Positions 9,124-18,246 of a DNA stretch of 64,000 bases are shown here, piece after piece. How positions within the stretch are numbered: position 1 is the first letter of the stretch; the number at the start of each line of letters is the position of its first letter. Under the pieces are notes generated by a model. That model was not told where the DNA came from and searched no databases. It saw only the letters and a program-made list of their open reading frames with translations. Both the position numbers and the translations under genes were made by a program. Source of the DNA: Barthelona sp. PCE (taxonomy: Eukaryota; Metamonada: BaSk clade); assembly GCA_040285745.1 (NCBI GenBank), contig JAUFOR010000006.1, positions 558,001 to 622,000 on the forward strand. Direction: 5' to 3'.

Positions 9124-10276
9124 ATGAAATTCCACGTGTTGGCAGGTCATTGAAGCACAAATGTGGTCCAAATACTGTTTCCATTACTCTATTAGTCATT
9201 CTACTTTGGGTATTACAGCATTTTAACAAAAAATTTCTTAACCATATCAAAATACGTTTCAAAAGTGGAGGAAGTCTGTTCAAATATCTCACAAGACTGC
9301 TATTAGAAGTAATTTGAACAAATCTAAAAATGGAGCCTGGTAGCAAATCAAAGAATTTCATAATTAAACTAGCCAAAAGGTAACCATCCTCACAATCTAA
9401 GCTCAAAAGAGCTTCTTTTGATGAATTCAATGTCGCAATCATAGAATCTTTCTTGAGACGATCAGCTGGAACACGGAATATTCCTTCTTTAACATATAAA
9501 TTATATTTCTCAAAATTTTCTTCAATTTTGGTAAAAAATAATGGAATATTGATGTTATCATCCATTATCATAGATTCTGGATTCACACCATATAATGAAT
9601 AATTCGTTTTAATGTGTATAGGAATGTATAAAGGTACATAAAACTCTGTTGATGTTTCTTCTTCATCCATAATCTTTTCAAATAATACAAAACCAAACGC
9701 TTCTAACTCACTATAAATGCTTTTAAAACTTATGTCAATATCCATTGTACTCTGTGCTTCAATAATCACTTTAGATGGTTGAACATGTGTTTCTATGAAT
9801 GCTTCCACTGCTTGGGGCAGAAGAACGCTTACAAAATTGTAATTTAAACTTCTTCGACGACAAAAATTCTTCAAAGAAACATTCTCCCTTTTAATATCTG
9901 TATCCAATTCAATATCGAGCATCAGGGGCGTTGTTTCAATCCACACTGCCAACTGAGCAACAACAGCATCTTCTTCAACGTTTTCAAGTGAAGTTGGTTT
10001 GGATTGTCTTGTTAACTGCTCAACTGCAGCACAATAATGGTCGTCCAGGTAAGTAATGTCCTGTTCGAAGTATGTTCGAGCCAGCATTTCAATCTCTTCG
10101 TCTGTTGAAATCTCTAGATTTAATGCTGATATGAAAAGGAGAAATAGATCATTATTAAGATGTTCCGAGTCTGCAAAACGGCTACTAAATGATCTGGATG
10201 GAGTGAAAAGTGTTACAGAATCTCTACGGTCATCACTGGAAAATAAATTCCTACAAAATCTTAAGAAACCTGACAT
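9089..10276 (-). CDS. RhoGAP-domain protein
   Basis: 395 residues. The C-terminal part from about residue 245 is a RhoGAP domain, which speeds GTP hydrolysis by Rho/Rac proteins. It starts with NIPLFFTKIEENFEKYNL and holds the arginine finger in EGIFRVPAD (Arg268). This is followed by a helix equivalent to the LLK-FLREL region (LLASLIMKFFDLLP) and the MTNRVMETVFGPHL helix. The N-terminal 240 residues show no domain I recognise; they contain acidic helical stretches that may direct it to a partner. Upstream of ATG 10276 the frame has no other ATG. The 3' end overlaps ALG8 by 35 bp on the opposite strand, so the final 11 residues are coded on both strands. The target GTPase cannot be told from sequence. 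Confidence 0.8.
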   Translation of the reverse strand: MSGFLRFCRNLFSSDDRRDSVTLFTPSRSFSSRFADSEHLNNDLFLLFISALNLEISTDEEIEMLARTYFEQDITYLDDHYCAAVEQLTRQSKPTSLENVEEDAVVAQLAVWIETTPLMLDIELDTDIKRENVSLKNFCRRRSLNYNFVSVLLPQAVEAFIETHVQPSKVIIEAQSTMDIDISFKSIYSELEAFGFVLFEKIMDEEETSTEFYVPLYIPIHIKTNYSLYGVNPESMIMDDNINIPLFFTKIEENFEKYNLYVKEGIFRVPADRLKKDSMIATLNSSKEALLSLDCEDGYLLASLIMKFFDLLPGSIFRFVQITSNSSLVRYLNRLPPLLKRILIWLRNFLLKCCNTQSRMTNRVMETVFGPHLCFNDLPTRGISFIHWLLLFEGE

Positions 10277-10637
10277 GTGTTCATGCAAATACGTAAAGGG
10301 GGCGAACGAATGCTAGATTACTTGTGAATACTTAGTTACTAGCACGAAAAAGGCTAGAAAAATTAATACACAAACTCCTTTCAACATAATCTATTTTTCT
10401 TTCGTGTCAACAGCAGATATCGGGAATTCGCACTTGAAATGAATTGACAAAAAGATGAACAGCTTTATGGTAAAAAGCCTGCATTTTATTTCATTTATTT
10501 GAAAAATCCTGTTTAAACATCAGAATCTTTCTTTACATAGAAATACCACCGGTAATCTGAGGATTCTTTTAAAAATCTTGTTGTATTCCTTAACTAAACC
10601 CTTATCTCCCAACTGTTTGTCATCTTTCTGTTTTGAT
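10277..10637. other. Divergent intergenic region, RhoGAP to RING gene
   Basis: 361 bp, AT-rich. No reading frame with a motif, tRNA or repeat was seen. The RING gene frame is open for 60 bases upstream of its ATG but without another ATG. Confidence 0.55.
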
Positions 10638-11291
10638 ATGGATGAACACGCACATTCACCACCAAAACTTACTAAAATAGCGCTCAATTTTGCCTTTTGG
10701 AACATATTATTTCCTCATCTTTACTATTTCTTTCTATTTTTGATTGAATATCGTTTTTTTGAAACTTCTACATTCGCTAACTGGAGTGTCATTGCCAAAC
10801 TAGCCCTTTTTTTGCGTATTTTGGAAAATTTGTACAAAAACACATATCATTCAATTCGTAGAGGTATAAAATCTCAGAACAACAGCTCATCACACAGACA
10901 TACAATCCAAATAACGCCAACAGTACTACATTCTATGGGTATAAATCCAGAATATTTTCGCTTGCATCGCATGTTAATGACCAGAGATTTAACACCTCAA
11001 GACTATGAGCTCCTCGAACAACTCGACTCGGTAGATCCCGTAAATCGAGGCTTACCTCAATATATGATTAACATGTTACCATGTTTTCCTTACATACCAA
11101 GTAGTTCAAGCAATGAATGTATTGTTTGTTTCAGTGGGTATACGGAGAACGAGCAGGTCATCAGCTTACCATGCCTTCATAAATTTCATAAAGAGTGTAT
11201 TGAACAGTGGTTAAATGTTCAACCTAACTGTCCTATTTGTCATTTTGATGTTAAAGGGCACTTTACTGGTGGCGAAGCTATATCTATTTAG
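10638..11291 (+). CDS. RING-H2 E3 ubiquitin ligase, membrane-anchored
   Basis: 217 residues from ATG 10638 (MDEHAHSPPK). A hydrophobic stretch around residues 15-45 (FAFWNILFPHLYYFFLFLI) suggests one membrane anchor or hairpin. Near the C-terminus is a complete C3-H2-C3 RING: CIVC, then CLHKFHKEC and CPIC, with His at both central positions and a Trp (EQWL) in the E2-binding surface. The segment before it (DYELLEQLDSVDPVNRGLPQYMINMLP) resembles the helical region that precedes the RING in RNF12/Goliath-like ligases, including a leading LP-x2-LP-like turn. The substrate is unknown. It is a likely ER or endomembrane ligase by analogy. It is followed by CCT5 in the same direction. Confidence 0.85.
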   Translation: MDEHAHSPPKLTKIALNFAFWNILFPHLYYFFLFLIEYRFFETSTFANWSVIAKLALFLRILENLYKNTYHSIRRGIKSQNNSSSHRHTIQITPTVLHSMGINPEYFRLHRMLMTRDLTPQDYELLEQLDSVDPVNRGLPQYMINMLPCFPYIPSSSSNECIVCFSGYTENEQVISLPCLHKFHKECIEQWLNVQPNCPICHFDVKGHFTGGEAISI

Positions 11292-11615
11292 CACAACACA
11301 GATAAACTTATTGTAAATAGCAGTTCATTGTTGTGAATTGCAGGGTCACTATCCGACGATTTGTCCCAATTCCACACAGTTTTTCAGTCTCTATGCCTTA
11401 TATGGGTTGCTTGCAAACGAGTGAAAACAATTAATAAGGTGTTTTCAAAAAAATTTTTTATATCAACGTATGAATGCTTTTGGCATTTAAAAGTATCGAA
11501 TACAACTACTATGCTTCATAGTTCTCGTAATAAACCTGAGCGCGCAATGAACAAAAGTAAAGCTAACACGCTTTTTCTATTTTTACTCTTTCTTTCGCTT
11601 GAAAATCACTGTAAC
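11292..11615. other. Intergenic region upstream of CCT5
   Basis: 324 bp. The CCT5 frame is open back to about 11361 and includes further in-frame ATGs at 11511 and 11548, but the residues they would add match nothing in the CCT family. Otherwise nothing is visible beyond T-rich tracts before the ATG. Confidence 0.5.
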
Positions 11616-13327
11616 ATGCAGCCAGGTGACGCAAGTGGTGTAATGATGACTCACGATGAGTATGGACGTCCATACATCATTCTAAGAGAGCAACTCAACA
11701 AACAGCGCAAAACAGGCGTTGAAGCTTCAAGAGTACGTTTATGCTCACTGAATTTGCACTTAGCGTGTGCTTTTGGTGATTTTTCTCAGATTTTTCTTAC
11801 TTTTAGGAGAATATCATGGCTGCTTCAGTCATTGGTAACCTTATGAAGAGCTCATTAGGTCCTCGTGGACTTGACAAGATGTTACTGGACTCTCAAGGTC
11901 AAAACGTAACAATCACCAATGATGGTGCCACTATCCTTGAGAACCTCGATCTCTCAAACCAGATCAGTAAGCTTCTGGTTGAGCTGAGCACATGTCAGGA
12001 CGATGAGATTGGTGATGGAACAACTGGTGTTGTTGTTCTTGCCTGCGCTTTGCTTGAAGAAGCTGCTAAGCTCTTTGAGAAGGGTATCCACCCCGTTAGA
12101 ATCGCTGACGGTTACGATGAAGCATGTAAGATTGCTGTTCAACGTCTTGAAGAAATCTCTGATATTGTTCCTTTTGGTCCTGACAACATTGAACCTCTTC
12201 TTCGTACTGCTAAAACTACTCTTTCCTCAAAGATTGTCAACAAGCATCTCGATCAAATGGCTCAGATTGCTGTTGACGCTGTACTTTCCGTGGCTGATTT
12301 GGAAGAAAAGGATGTTAACTTTGACCTTATCAAGGTCGAAGGTAAGGCCGGTGGTAAGATGAGTGATACCCGTGTTGTTGAAGGTATTGTTCTTGATAAC
12401 AAGACTTTCTCTCACCCTCAAATGACTAAAGAAATTGAGGAAGCCAAAATCTGTATCCTTTCATGTCCTTTTGAACCTCCTAAGCCCAAGATTAAGCATT
12501 TTATTGAAGTTGAGAACGCTGAACAGTACAAGGACTTGATTGCTTATGAGTCAGAGTATTTCCAGAAGATGGTTCAACAAGTCAAGGATTCTGGTGCTGA
12601 TGTCGTTGTTTGTCAATGGGGTTTCGATGATGAGGCTAACCATCTGCTTATGCAAAACAACCTTCCTTCTATTCGTTGGGTTGGTGGTGCCGAGCTTGAA
12701 TTAGTCGCTATCGCAACTGATGCTCGTATTATTCCTCGTTTCGAAGAAATTTCTCCTGATAAGCTCGGTACATGTAAGGTTATTCGTGAAGACAGCGTTG
12801 GTACTCAAAACGATTCTATGATTGTCTTAGAAGGTTGCCCTAATCACAAGGCTATTACTGTCATGGTTCGCGGTGGTAACGCTATGATTATCGATGAAAT
12901 TAAGCGTTCTTTGCATGATGCTATGTGTGTTACCCGTAACCTCATTAAGGATAACCGTATTGTTTTCGGTGGTGGTTCTTGTGAGATTGCCATGGGTATC
13001 GCCGTTTCTGAAGCTGCTGATTCTCATACTGGTATCGAGCAATACGCTCTTCGTGCCTTTGCTGACGCTCTTGAACAAGTTCCCGCTTCTCTTGCTACTA
13101 ACTCTGGTCTTCCTGCTATTGAAACTTTAACTGAAGTCAGAGCAACACAGTTGAAGGAGAACAACCCTGTCCTTGGTATTGATTGCCTTCAGAAGGGTAC
13201 TTTAGATATGAGAGAACAGAATGTGTTCGAGGCATTAATTGGTAAGAAATCTCAAATTTTACTTGCTACTCAATTGGTAAGGATGATTCTGAAGATCGGT
13301 ACCGTTGTCAGCCCTAGTGAGATCTAA
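11616..13327 (+). CDS. CCT5: TCP-1/CCT chaperonin epsilon subunit, with one 74-bp intron
   Basis: Subunit of the cytosolic chaperonin that folds actin and tubulin. Exon 1 (11616-11732) carries the epsilon-type N-terminus [13 protein letters not shown] and TGVEASR. Exon 2 (11807-13327) continues [21 protein letters not shown], so the two match the CCT5 order exactly once the intron is removed. The ATPase motifs are complete: [28 protein letters not shown], and near the end [12 protein letters not shown]. The apical domain has the epsilon wording [20 protein letters not shown] and FSHPQM. Full length is 545 residues, equal to known CCT5. ATG 11616 was chosen by family length; ATG 11643 is also possible. 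Codon bias toward GGT/CTT/GTT points to high expression. Confidence 0.95.
11733..11806 (+). other. 74-bp spliceosomal intron in CCT5
   Basis: Starts GTACGT and ends CTTACTTTTAG, phase 0, after the codon for the Arg in VEASR. Without splicing the frame runs into unrelated sequence and stops, and the conserved CCT5 N-terminus is in a different frame from the rest. Removing exactly these bases restores the family sequence. Confidence 0.9.
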
Positions 13328-13465
13328 TTTTGTGCCAGTCGCAATAATAAAGCAAGACGATTTATTTTTCTTTGTGTTTTACCGTTAAAAAACTAAATAA
13401 ACCTGTTGTATGGACTTGTATATGTAGTTGAAAGCGTATGAACTCTTTAGAACAATAGTACTCCT

Positions 13466-15520
13466 ATGTTGAACTCATTCAATTTTTTCATACCATTTCG
13501 TTCAATGTCAGACCCAAGAGTCGATATTGAAAATCAACAAGTGAAGCCAACCAACCTGGACAATCAAATTTGGTCAGGATACCTGGAGAAGCGTGGAGGC
13601 ATGTTTGCTCAGTTCAAAAACAGATTTTTTGTACTTTGTGAGGATTATATTGTCTACTTCAAGAACGAGACATCGTCACTCAATGGTGCTATTCCTCTTC
13701 AGGATCTCCAAGTACATTACAATCCCCTTGTTAAGGAGCTCACACTTGTAAGCCCTTTCCCACGTCATGTTGGTAAGGGTGATGAACAAAGTATCTTTTA
13801 TCTGCGCGGAGAGAATGCCAAGACCATCTACGGTCATCTATGTGATTTGCTTTTTGATGTTAAGAAGGAAGAGGATGAACTGCCCATCATGCAAACTCCT
13901 ACCAAGCGTGTGCGTGCTGAGACAACTGTCGTTCCCGCCACCCCATCCGTCAATTCCTTAGGTGAACCTTTAGATGAGATGGCAACCCCAATTTATTTAA
14001 CTTATATTTGTTTACCATCTCGCTCAATTTACGCTTTTTATGTCGTGCGTATTGGTGAGTATGTTGCGATTGTTGACACTGGTTGCCATTGCGTACCTCA
14101 TCAGCATATTCAAGAACTTTTAATGAGTAGTGAATATCTACTTAAAGGTGCAAAAGAAGTTGAGCTTTATATTACTCATGATCATGAGGATCATAACGGC
14201 TACACTCGTCAACTGCGCCCAATCTTCAATGAAATGCAAGAGAACGGTGAAATCAAATTTGAATTCATTGAACGTGAGCATGCTGGTGAAGACTGGAACA
14301 CACTTCGTGACAATGATGAGTGGGAGAGCGTTCGTATCGCCCCGGCGTACTTTGAGTCATGTGCTATTGCTAAGAGCCGTCGCACTGGATATCGGTGCTT
14401 TGTTCGTGACTACAATGATGGTCACCCTTTCAAGACCACCATTTATATTCCTCCACCAAAAGCAACTGAGTCAGACAACACCAATCTTGAATCTTTTGCT
14501 GTCGAGTTCGAAGTTAAAATGAAGGATGAGACTAAGGAGCCTTATCGTTGTTTCTTAGCTGGTGATATGGATTTTGTCAAGGTTATGCGCCCTTTTAGTC
14601 ACGCTCACTTCAGTGCGGTTGATTATCTAGTGCAATCTCATCACGGCTCAAAGAATTATACGTCAGTTGATAAATACGCTGCTCTGCCGTGTGATTTTGC
14701 CTTTGCTCCATGCGGACAATTCGGTAAAACTGATTACTACGTTGACGAAGCTCCCCTGAGTGATATGCGCCTTGCCATGGCTGGTTCAAATCGAAAGAAC
14801 GACGGTGAGAACTATGGTGCTTTCACTGACTCTATGCATTCTGTCTGGTTCAATGTTGGGTATGATGGCAAGAACAACTGGACGAACGAGCTGACAGCCG
14901 AACAGGTCAGAGAACGCGGTATCAGTTGTATTCTGCGCCAAGTTCGCATGCGTTCGCGTATGCTTTGGAAATGTAAGGGATGTAAGAAGAGTGATCCATG
15001 TCTTTGTCCCGAAAAGTGCAAGTGGAACCTCTCATTTGATGACTGTGATGCACACACACTTCTCAACAACATTGACAAGGCAGTTATGGAAGACCCTACA
15101 CCTTTACTTGAGGCATTGGGTATGGAAGCACTCCCTTCTCGTGTCAAGACCGGGTATGAGCTGTATCTAAACATTTTGAAGGGCTTGTATGCTGATCATT
15201 TCGGAGATGCTGGCAGTAATAACCCTTCAGTTACTATGTTAAGAGAGTTATTAGAAGAAGGTGTCACTTATCATGAATATGAATTTGCTGAGAATACTCC
15301 CTCACTTCATGTATCCGCTTATGCTTGCCCCAGTCAGCTTGATGCATTTGTATGTGCCTTAACCCATCGTGGCTTTGTTAATGGGTTTATGGTCAGACGT
15401 ACTAACGATACTCAACAGTTTGAGTCTCCACGTGGCAAGATGCCCATGTCTCCTGCAAAGAAAATTAAGGTTGTTAAAGGTAAGTATGGACGTAAGATTC
15501 CAGAAATCCTTTCTCGTTAA
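13466..15520 (+). CDS. PH domain fused to a ComEC-type metallo-beta-lactamase hydrolase
   Basis: 684 residues. Residues about 35-130 form a pleckstrin homology domain (GYLEKRGGMFAQFKNRFFVL, ending in a C-terminal helix with YGHLCDLLFD). A linker leads to a metallo-beta-lactamase fold with the HxHxDH motif at 238-243 (ITHDHEDHNGY), LAGDMDF at 364-370 and SHHGSKNY at 391-398. The last motif is characteristic of the ComEC/Rec2 type hydrolase, which acts on nucleic acid or small anions in bacteria. About 500-530 comes a Cys-rich knuckle (WKCKGCKKSDPCLCPEKCKW) that may bind zinc. The C-terminal 130 residues are unassigned. Substrate unknown; PH suggests a membrane phosphoinositide location. Start could also be the second Met (13505). 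Intact metal ligands argue for an active enzyme. Confidence 0.75.
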   Translation: MLNSFNFFIPFRSMSDPRVDIENQQVKPTNLDNQIWSGYLEKRGGMFAQFKNRFFVLCEDYIVYFKNETSSLNGAIPLQDLQVHYNPLVKELTLVSPFPRHVGKGDEQSIFYLRGENAKTIYGHLCDLLFDVKKEEDELPIMQTPTKRVRAETTVVPATPSVNSLGEPLDEMATPIYLTYICLPSRSIYAFYVVRIGEYVAIVDTGCHCVPHQHIQELLMSSEYLLKGAKEVELYITHDHEDHNGYTRQLRPIFNEMQENGEIKFEFIEREHAGEDWNTLRDNDEWESVRIAPAYFESCAIAKSRRTGYRCFVRDYNDGHPFKTTIYIPPPKATESDNTNLESFAVEFEVKMKDETKEPYRCFLAGDMDFVKVMRPFSHAHFSAVDYLVQSHHGSKNYTSVDKYAALPCDFAFAPCGQFGKTDYYVDEAPLSDMRLAMAGSNRKNDGENYGAFTDSMHSVWFNVGYDGKNNWTNELTAEQVRERGISCILRQVRMRSRMLWKCKGCKKSDPCLCPEKCKWNLSFDDCDAHTLLNNIDKAVMEDPTPLLEALGMEALPSRVKTGYELYLNILKGLYADHFGDAGSNNPSVTMLRELLEEGVTYHEYEFAENTPSLHVSAYACPSQLDAFVCALTHRGFVNGFMVRRTNDTQQFESPRGKMPMSPAKKIKVVKGKYGRKIPEILSR

Positions 15521-15671
15521 TTTCTTTTGTTTTTTTCCTTTGTTTGTGGTATATTTTTTTTCCTTTTATCATCATCGTCATTTAATCTTTAATCCTTAAC
15601 CCCATTTTTTTAGTAAAGTGTAATTTCTAGTTATTGCTCATTTTAACTTCTCTTTCTCCATTTTTTTAATT

Positions 15672-17936
15672 ATGAATATCGAGTTCACCCCATTGAGTGT
15701 GTTCCCGGGCATTGAATTTGATTTTGATCTCCTTTACGAAGAATTAGGAGATGTTTTTCCAGAATACTATGAAGAGATTGAGCATATCACTGAATTCAAG
15801 GATTTTATCACAACTGATGGGCCCCTTGTACTGTCTGAAGCCGATCAATTAGCTGTTGCAGCACTCCAGCAATTTTTGGAGCTTAATTGGGTCTCACCGT
15901 ATTATGAACCCGAATATATAATGCTCAACGCTGACCCTGACATCCTTGGCGCCGAATTTCACTCCCCTTGGCCTAGTACACGTTCGTTGGGTTCCCTCAT
16001 TTTGGCACTTGGTTTAACCAATGAATCTCGAGATGATATCACACAAATGTCATTAATTACCCGTTTCAGGGCACTTATGTGTCTCCAGCGCATTCTCCCA
16101 TCCGAGTCGAAACAAGTTTTCGATGAGTTAGAACGTGTTGTTGCACTCATAGAATTGAATTCACTTTCACAGATTCCCAGAGCTGCACTAATGTTTGAAC
16201 AGTTCTGGTTCCATGTATGGTACCATAACATCGACTATGCAGAGGAGAAATTTTTTGCATTATGTGATTTGCTGAATGTGAAAATAACCAAGCAGGTTAT
16301 CACTGGACAGTTTTCTTCAAAAGGTGCGCAGGAACAAAATAGAGTGCACATTAAATTGAGTGCACCAAAATTCTTGTATGACATTGACATTGAGGAAGAA
16401 TCATTATTAATGCCATATGAAAAGAGCGAGTTTGATCCACGGTTGCTTGAAGAATTCGCAAAGATGGATGAGTTCGAGCCTCTTGGTGTGTTCCTATCTG
16501 CCCTTATGTGCGCTTATTCCACTATGTTGGAAAAAAGCAGGACAAAGTCTCAGATTAGGGATAATGAGCGACTAAGTGCGTTGTTACGGATCATTGCCTG
16601 CCCGAAATCCCATTGGTCAAACTTAAAGGCGCAGCTCGCAGCAGCAGCAATTGATTCAGATAGGCCGTTGATCGCAGAAAGATATTGTTGTCAGTTTGAA
16701 GTTGCTGAAAAATGGTATCAGAAAACACAGAATATATCACACAAAGATAAGTGGAATGGTTTATTGATAACAGGTACTTCTTCATTTTCTGAATTTGTTA
16801 TGGCCCTTGCTAATGAAAACTTTAGACTTGGTGCTTATGGTTATTCACTCAAATTTTACAAAGATTTGGATAATATACAAAAGATGGCTGAATGTCAAAT
16901 TCTAATCCAGGATGAAGATTCTGCAAGAGATACACTTCTTGAATGTATTGATAAATTTAAAGGTCGAAAACAAGCTGAAGCATATCATTCAATGGGGAAA
17001 ATTTCGGACGACGAGGATTTTTACCGTTCTGCCATAGAGGTTTGGCCCAGGTATGCCCCATCACACTTCAAACTGGGTGAAGGTGCCATGCGCCGTAAGG
17101 ATAATGAGGTTGGATTGCAGCACATGCAAGCTGGTGCTGAAATTGCACCTTTCCATGCTGGTGTCTTTTTCAGTATTGGTTATCTGCACATGCAGGCACA
17201 ACGCTTTACAGAGGGTACGTCTGCATTCCGTCGCTCAGTGGAGCTCGATCCCACCGTAGCGGATGCCTGGGCAAATCTAGCAATGTGTTTCATGTACGAC
17301 AATAAGTTGGCAGAGGCACATGTAGCTATCAGGCAGGCCACACATCACTGTGTCCGTAACCAACAGATCTGGAAGCAATTTGCAGTTATTTCTTGTGAAT
17401 TGAGGACAGTTACAGATTGTGTTCGTGCGTTAATTCAGTTGATCTCAGAGCACTCATTTATATTCATTGCTGTTCTTGAAAAGCTCATACATATATTTGA
17501 GTGTAACCTGCCAACAACAACTGTCGACGGTTATGAAGCACTCAAGAACAATCTTCCCTTGGTATTTAAGAGTGTTGAAAAGCACACTACCCCTGACCAC
17601 CGGTTCCATGCATGTGTGTCCCGTTATGAGGCTGCCATTGGTGCAGAACACCGCGCTTTGTTCAGTCAGTTGAAGAGATTGGGCAGCTTGATGGGCTCGG
17701 ATTGGTCTAATGTAGTTGAGTTGTGTGACAAGGTCATTGAGACCGTGGAGCGCATCGAGGAGCTCGTTACATCAGAGGACATTGAGATCTCCAATGATTT
17801 TGCCAGTATGATAAGGGTATCTGTTCAGCCAATTGCACAGAAAGCAACGACGAATATTATGAATGATGACATCACGAAGAAGCTCAATGATGCTGTTGCA
17901 AGTATCACTCATCACATTCAACAGAATTACCAATAA
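15672..17936 (+). CDS. TTC27: TTC27/EMW1-like TPR protein
   Basis: 754 residues. The N-terminal two thirds is helical without a common domain and carries TTC27-like phrases (FWFHVWYHNIDYAEEKFFALCD). The C-terminal third (about 440-640) has tetratricopeptide repeats, best seen in APSHFKLGEGAMRRKDN, FFSIGYLHMQAQRFTEG and DAWANLAMCFMYDNKLAEAH, the classic TPR consensus. TTC27 and its yeast relative Emw1 are conserved eukaryotic proteins linked to cell wall integrity and cell growth; the molecular role is not settled. Neighbours add no information. Other large TPR proteins are possible, but the order (long helical part, then a compact TPR array near the end) and size fit this family. Confidence 0.72.
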   Translation: MNIEFTPLSVFPGIEFDFDLLYEELGDVFPEYYEEIEHITEFKDFITTDGPLVLSEADQLAVAALQQFLELNWVSPYYEPEYIMLNADPDILGAEFHSPWPSTRSLGSLILALGLTNESRDDITQMSLITRFRALMCLQRILPSESKQVFDELERVVALIELNSLSQIPRAALMFEQFWFHVWYHNIDYAEEKFFALCDLLNVKITKQVITGQFSSKGAQEQNRVHIKLSAPKFLYDIDIEEESLLMPYEKSEFDPRLLEEFAKMDEFEPLGVFLSALMCAYSTMLEKSRTKSQIRDNERLSALLRIIACPKSHWSNLKAQLAAAAIDSDRPLIAERYCCQFEVAEKWYQKTQNISHKDKWNGLLITGTSSFSEFVMALANENFRLGAYGYSLKFYKDLDNIQKMAECQILIQDEDSARDTLLECIDKFKGRKQAEAYHSMGKISDDEDFYRSAIEVWPRYAPSHFKLGEGAMRRKDNEVGLQHMQAGAEIAPFHAGVFFSIGYLHMQAQRFTEGTSAFRRSVELDPTVADAWANLAMCFMYDNKLAEAHVAIRQATHHCVRNQQIWKQFAVISCELRTVTDCVRALIQLISEHSFIFIAVLEKLIHIFECNLPTTTVDGYEALKNNLPLVFKSVEKHTTPDHRFHACVSRYEAAIGAEHRALFSQLKRLGSLMGSDWSNVVELCDKVIETVERIEELVTSEDIEISNDFASMIRVSVQPIAQKATTNIMNDDITKKLNDAVASITHHIQQNYQ

Positions 17937-18246
17937 AAAGCCCAAGTTTTGTATTGCCTTTGTTCTTCCTTTTACTTTGGTCTTGTTTTTCTGAAGGGCG
18001 TTTTATTGCACACCATGCCAATTGAAAGAGTCCCTGTCCTGGGGTTGCAGTTGGGTGGCAGATTTTGAATTTGAGATGGGCATCTTATCCTATGACGGTG
18101 ATAATAGTTTTGACTTAGAAACAAGAACTATTAACGTTATTGATTTCTTTCTGGATTGTGAGAACTTGAAATTTGTTTAACATACTTAATTAACAATGTC
18201 TTATTTCGTAGGTGTTAATAAATGCATTTTGAAAGATAATCTATGT
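17937..18246. other. Intergenic region between convergent TTC27 and adenylate cyclase
   Basis: 310 bp that must hold both 3' ends. Unlike most gaps it has a GC-richer patch at about 18015-18100 (with CCTGTCCTGGGGTTGCAG). I found no open frame longer than 30 codons with a motif and no clear hairpin. An unrecognised non-coding RNA is possible but unsupported. Confidence 0.4.
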
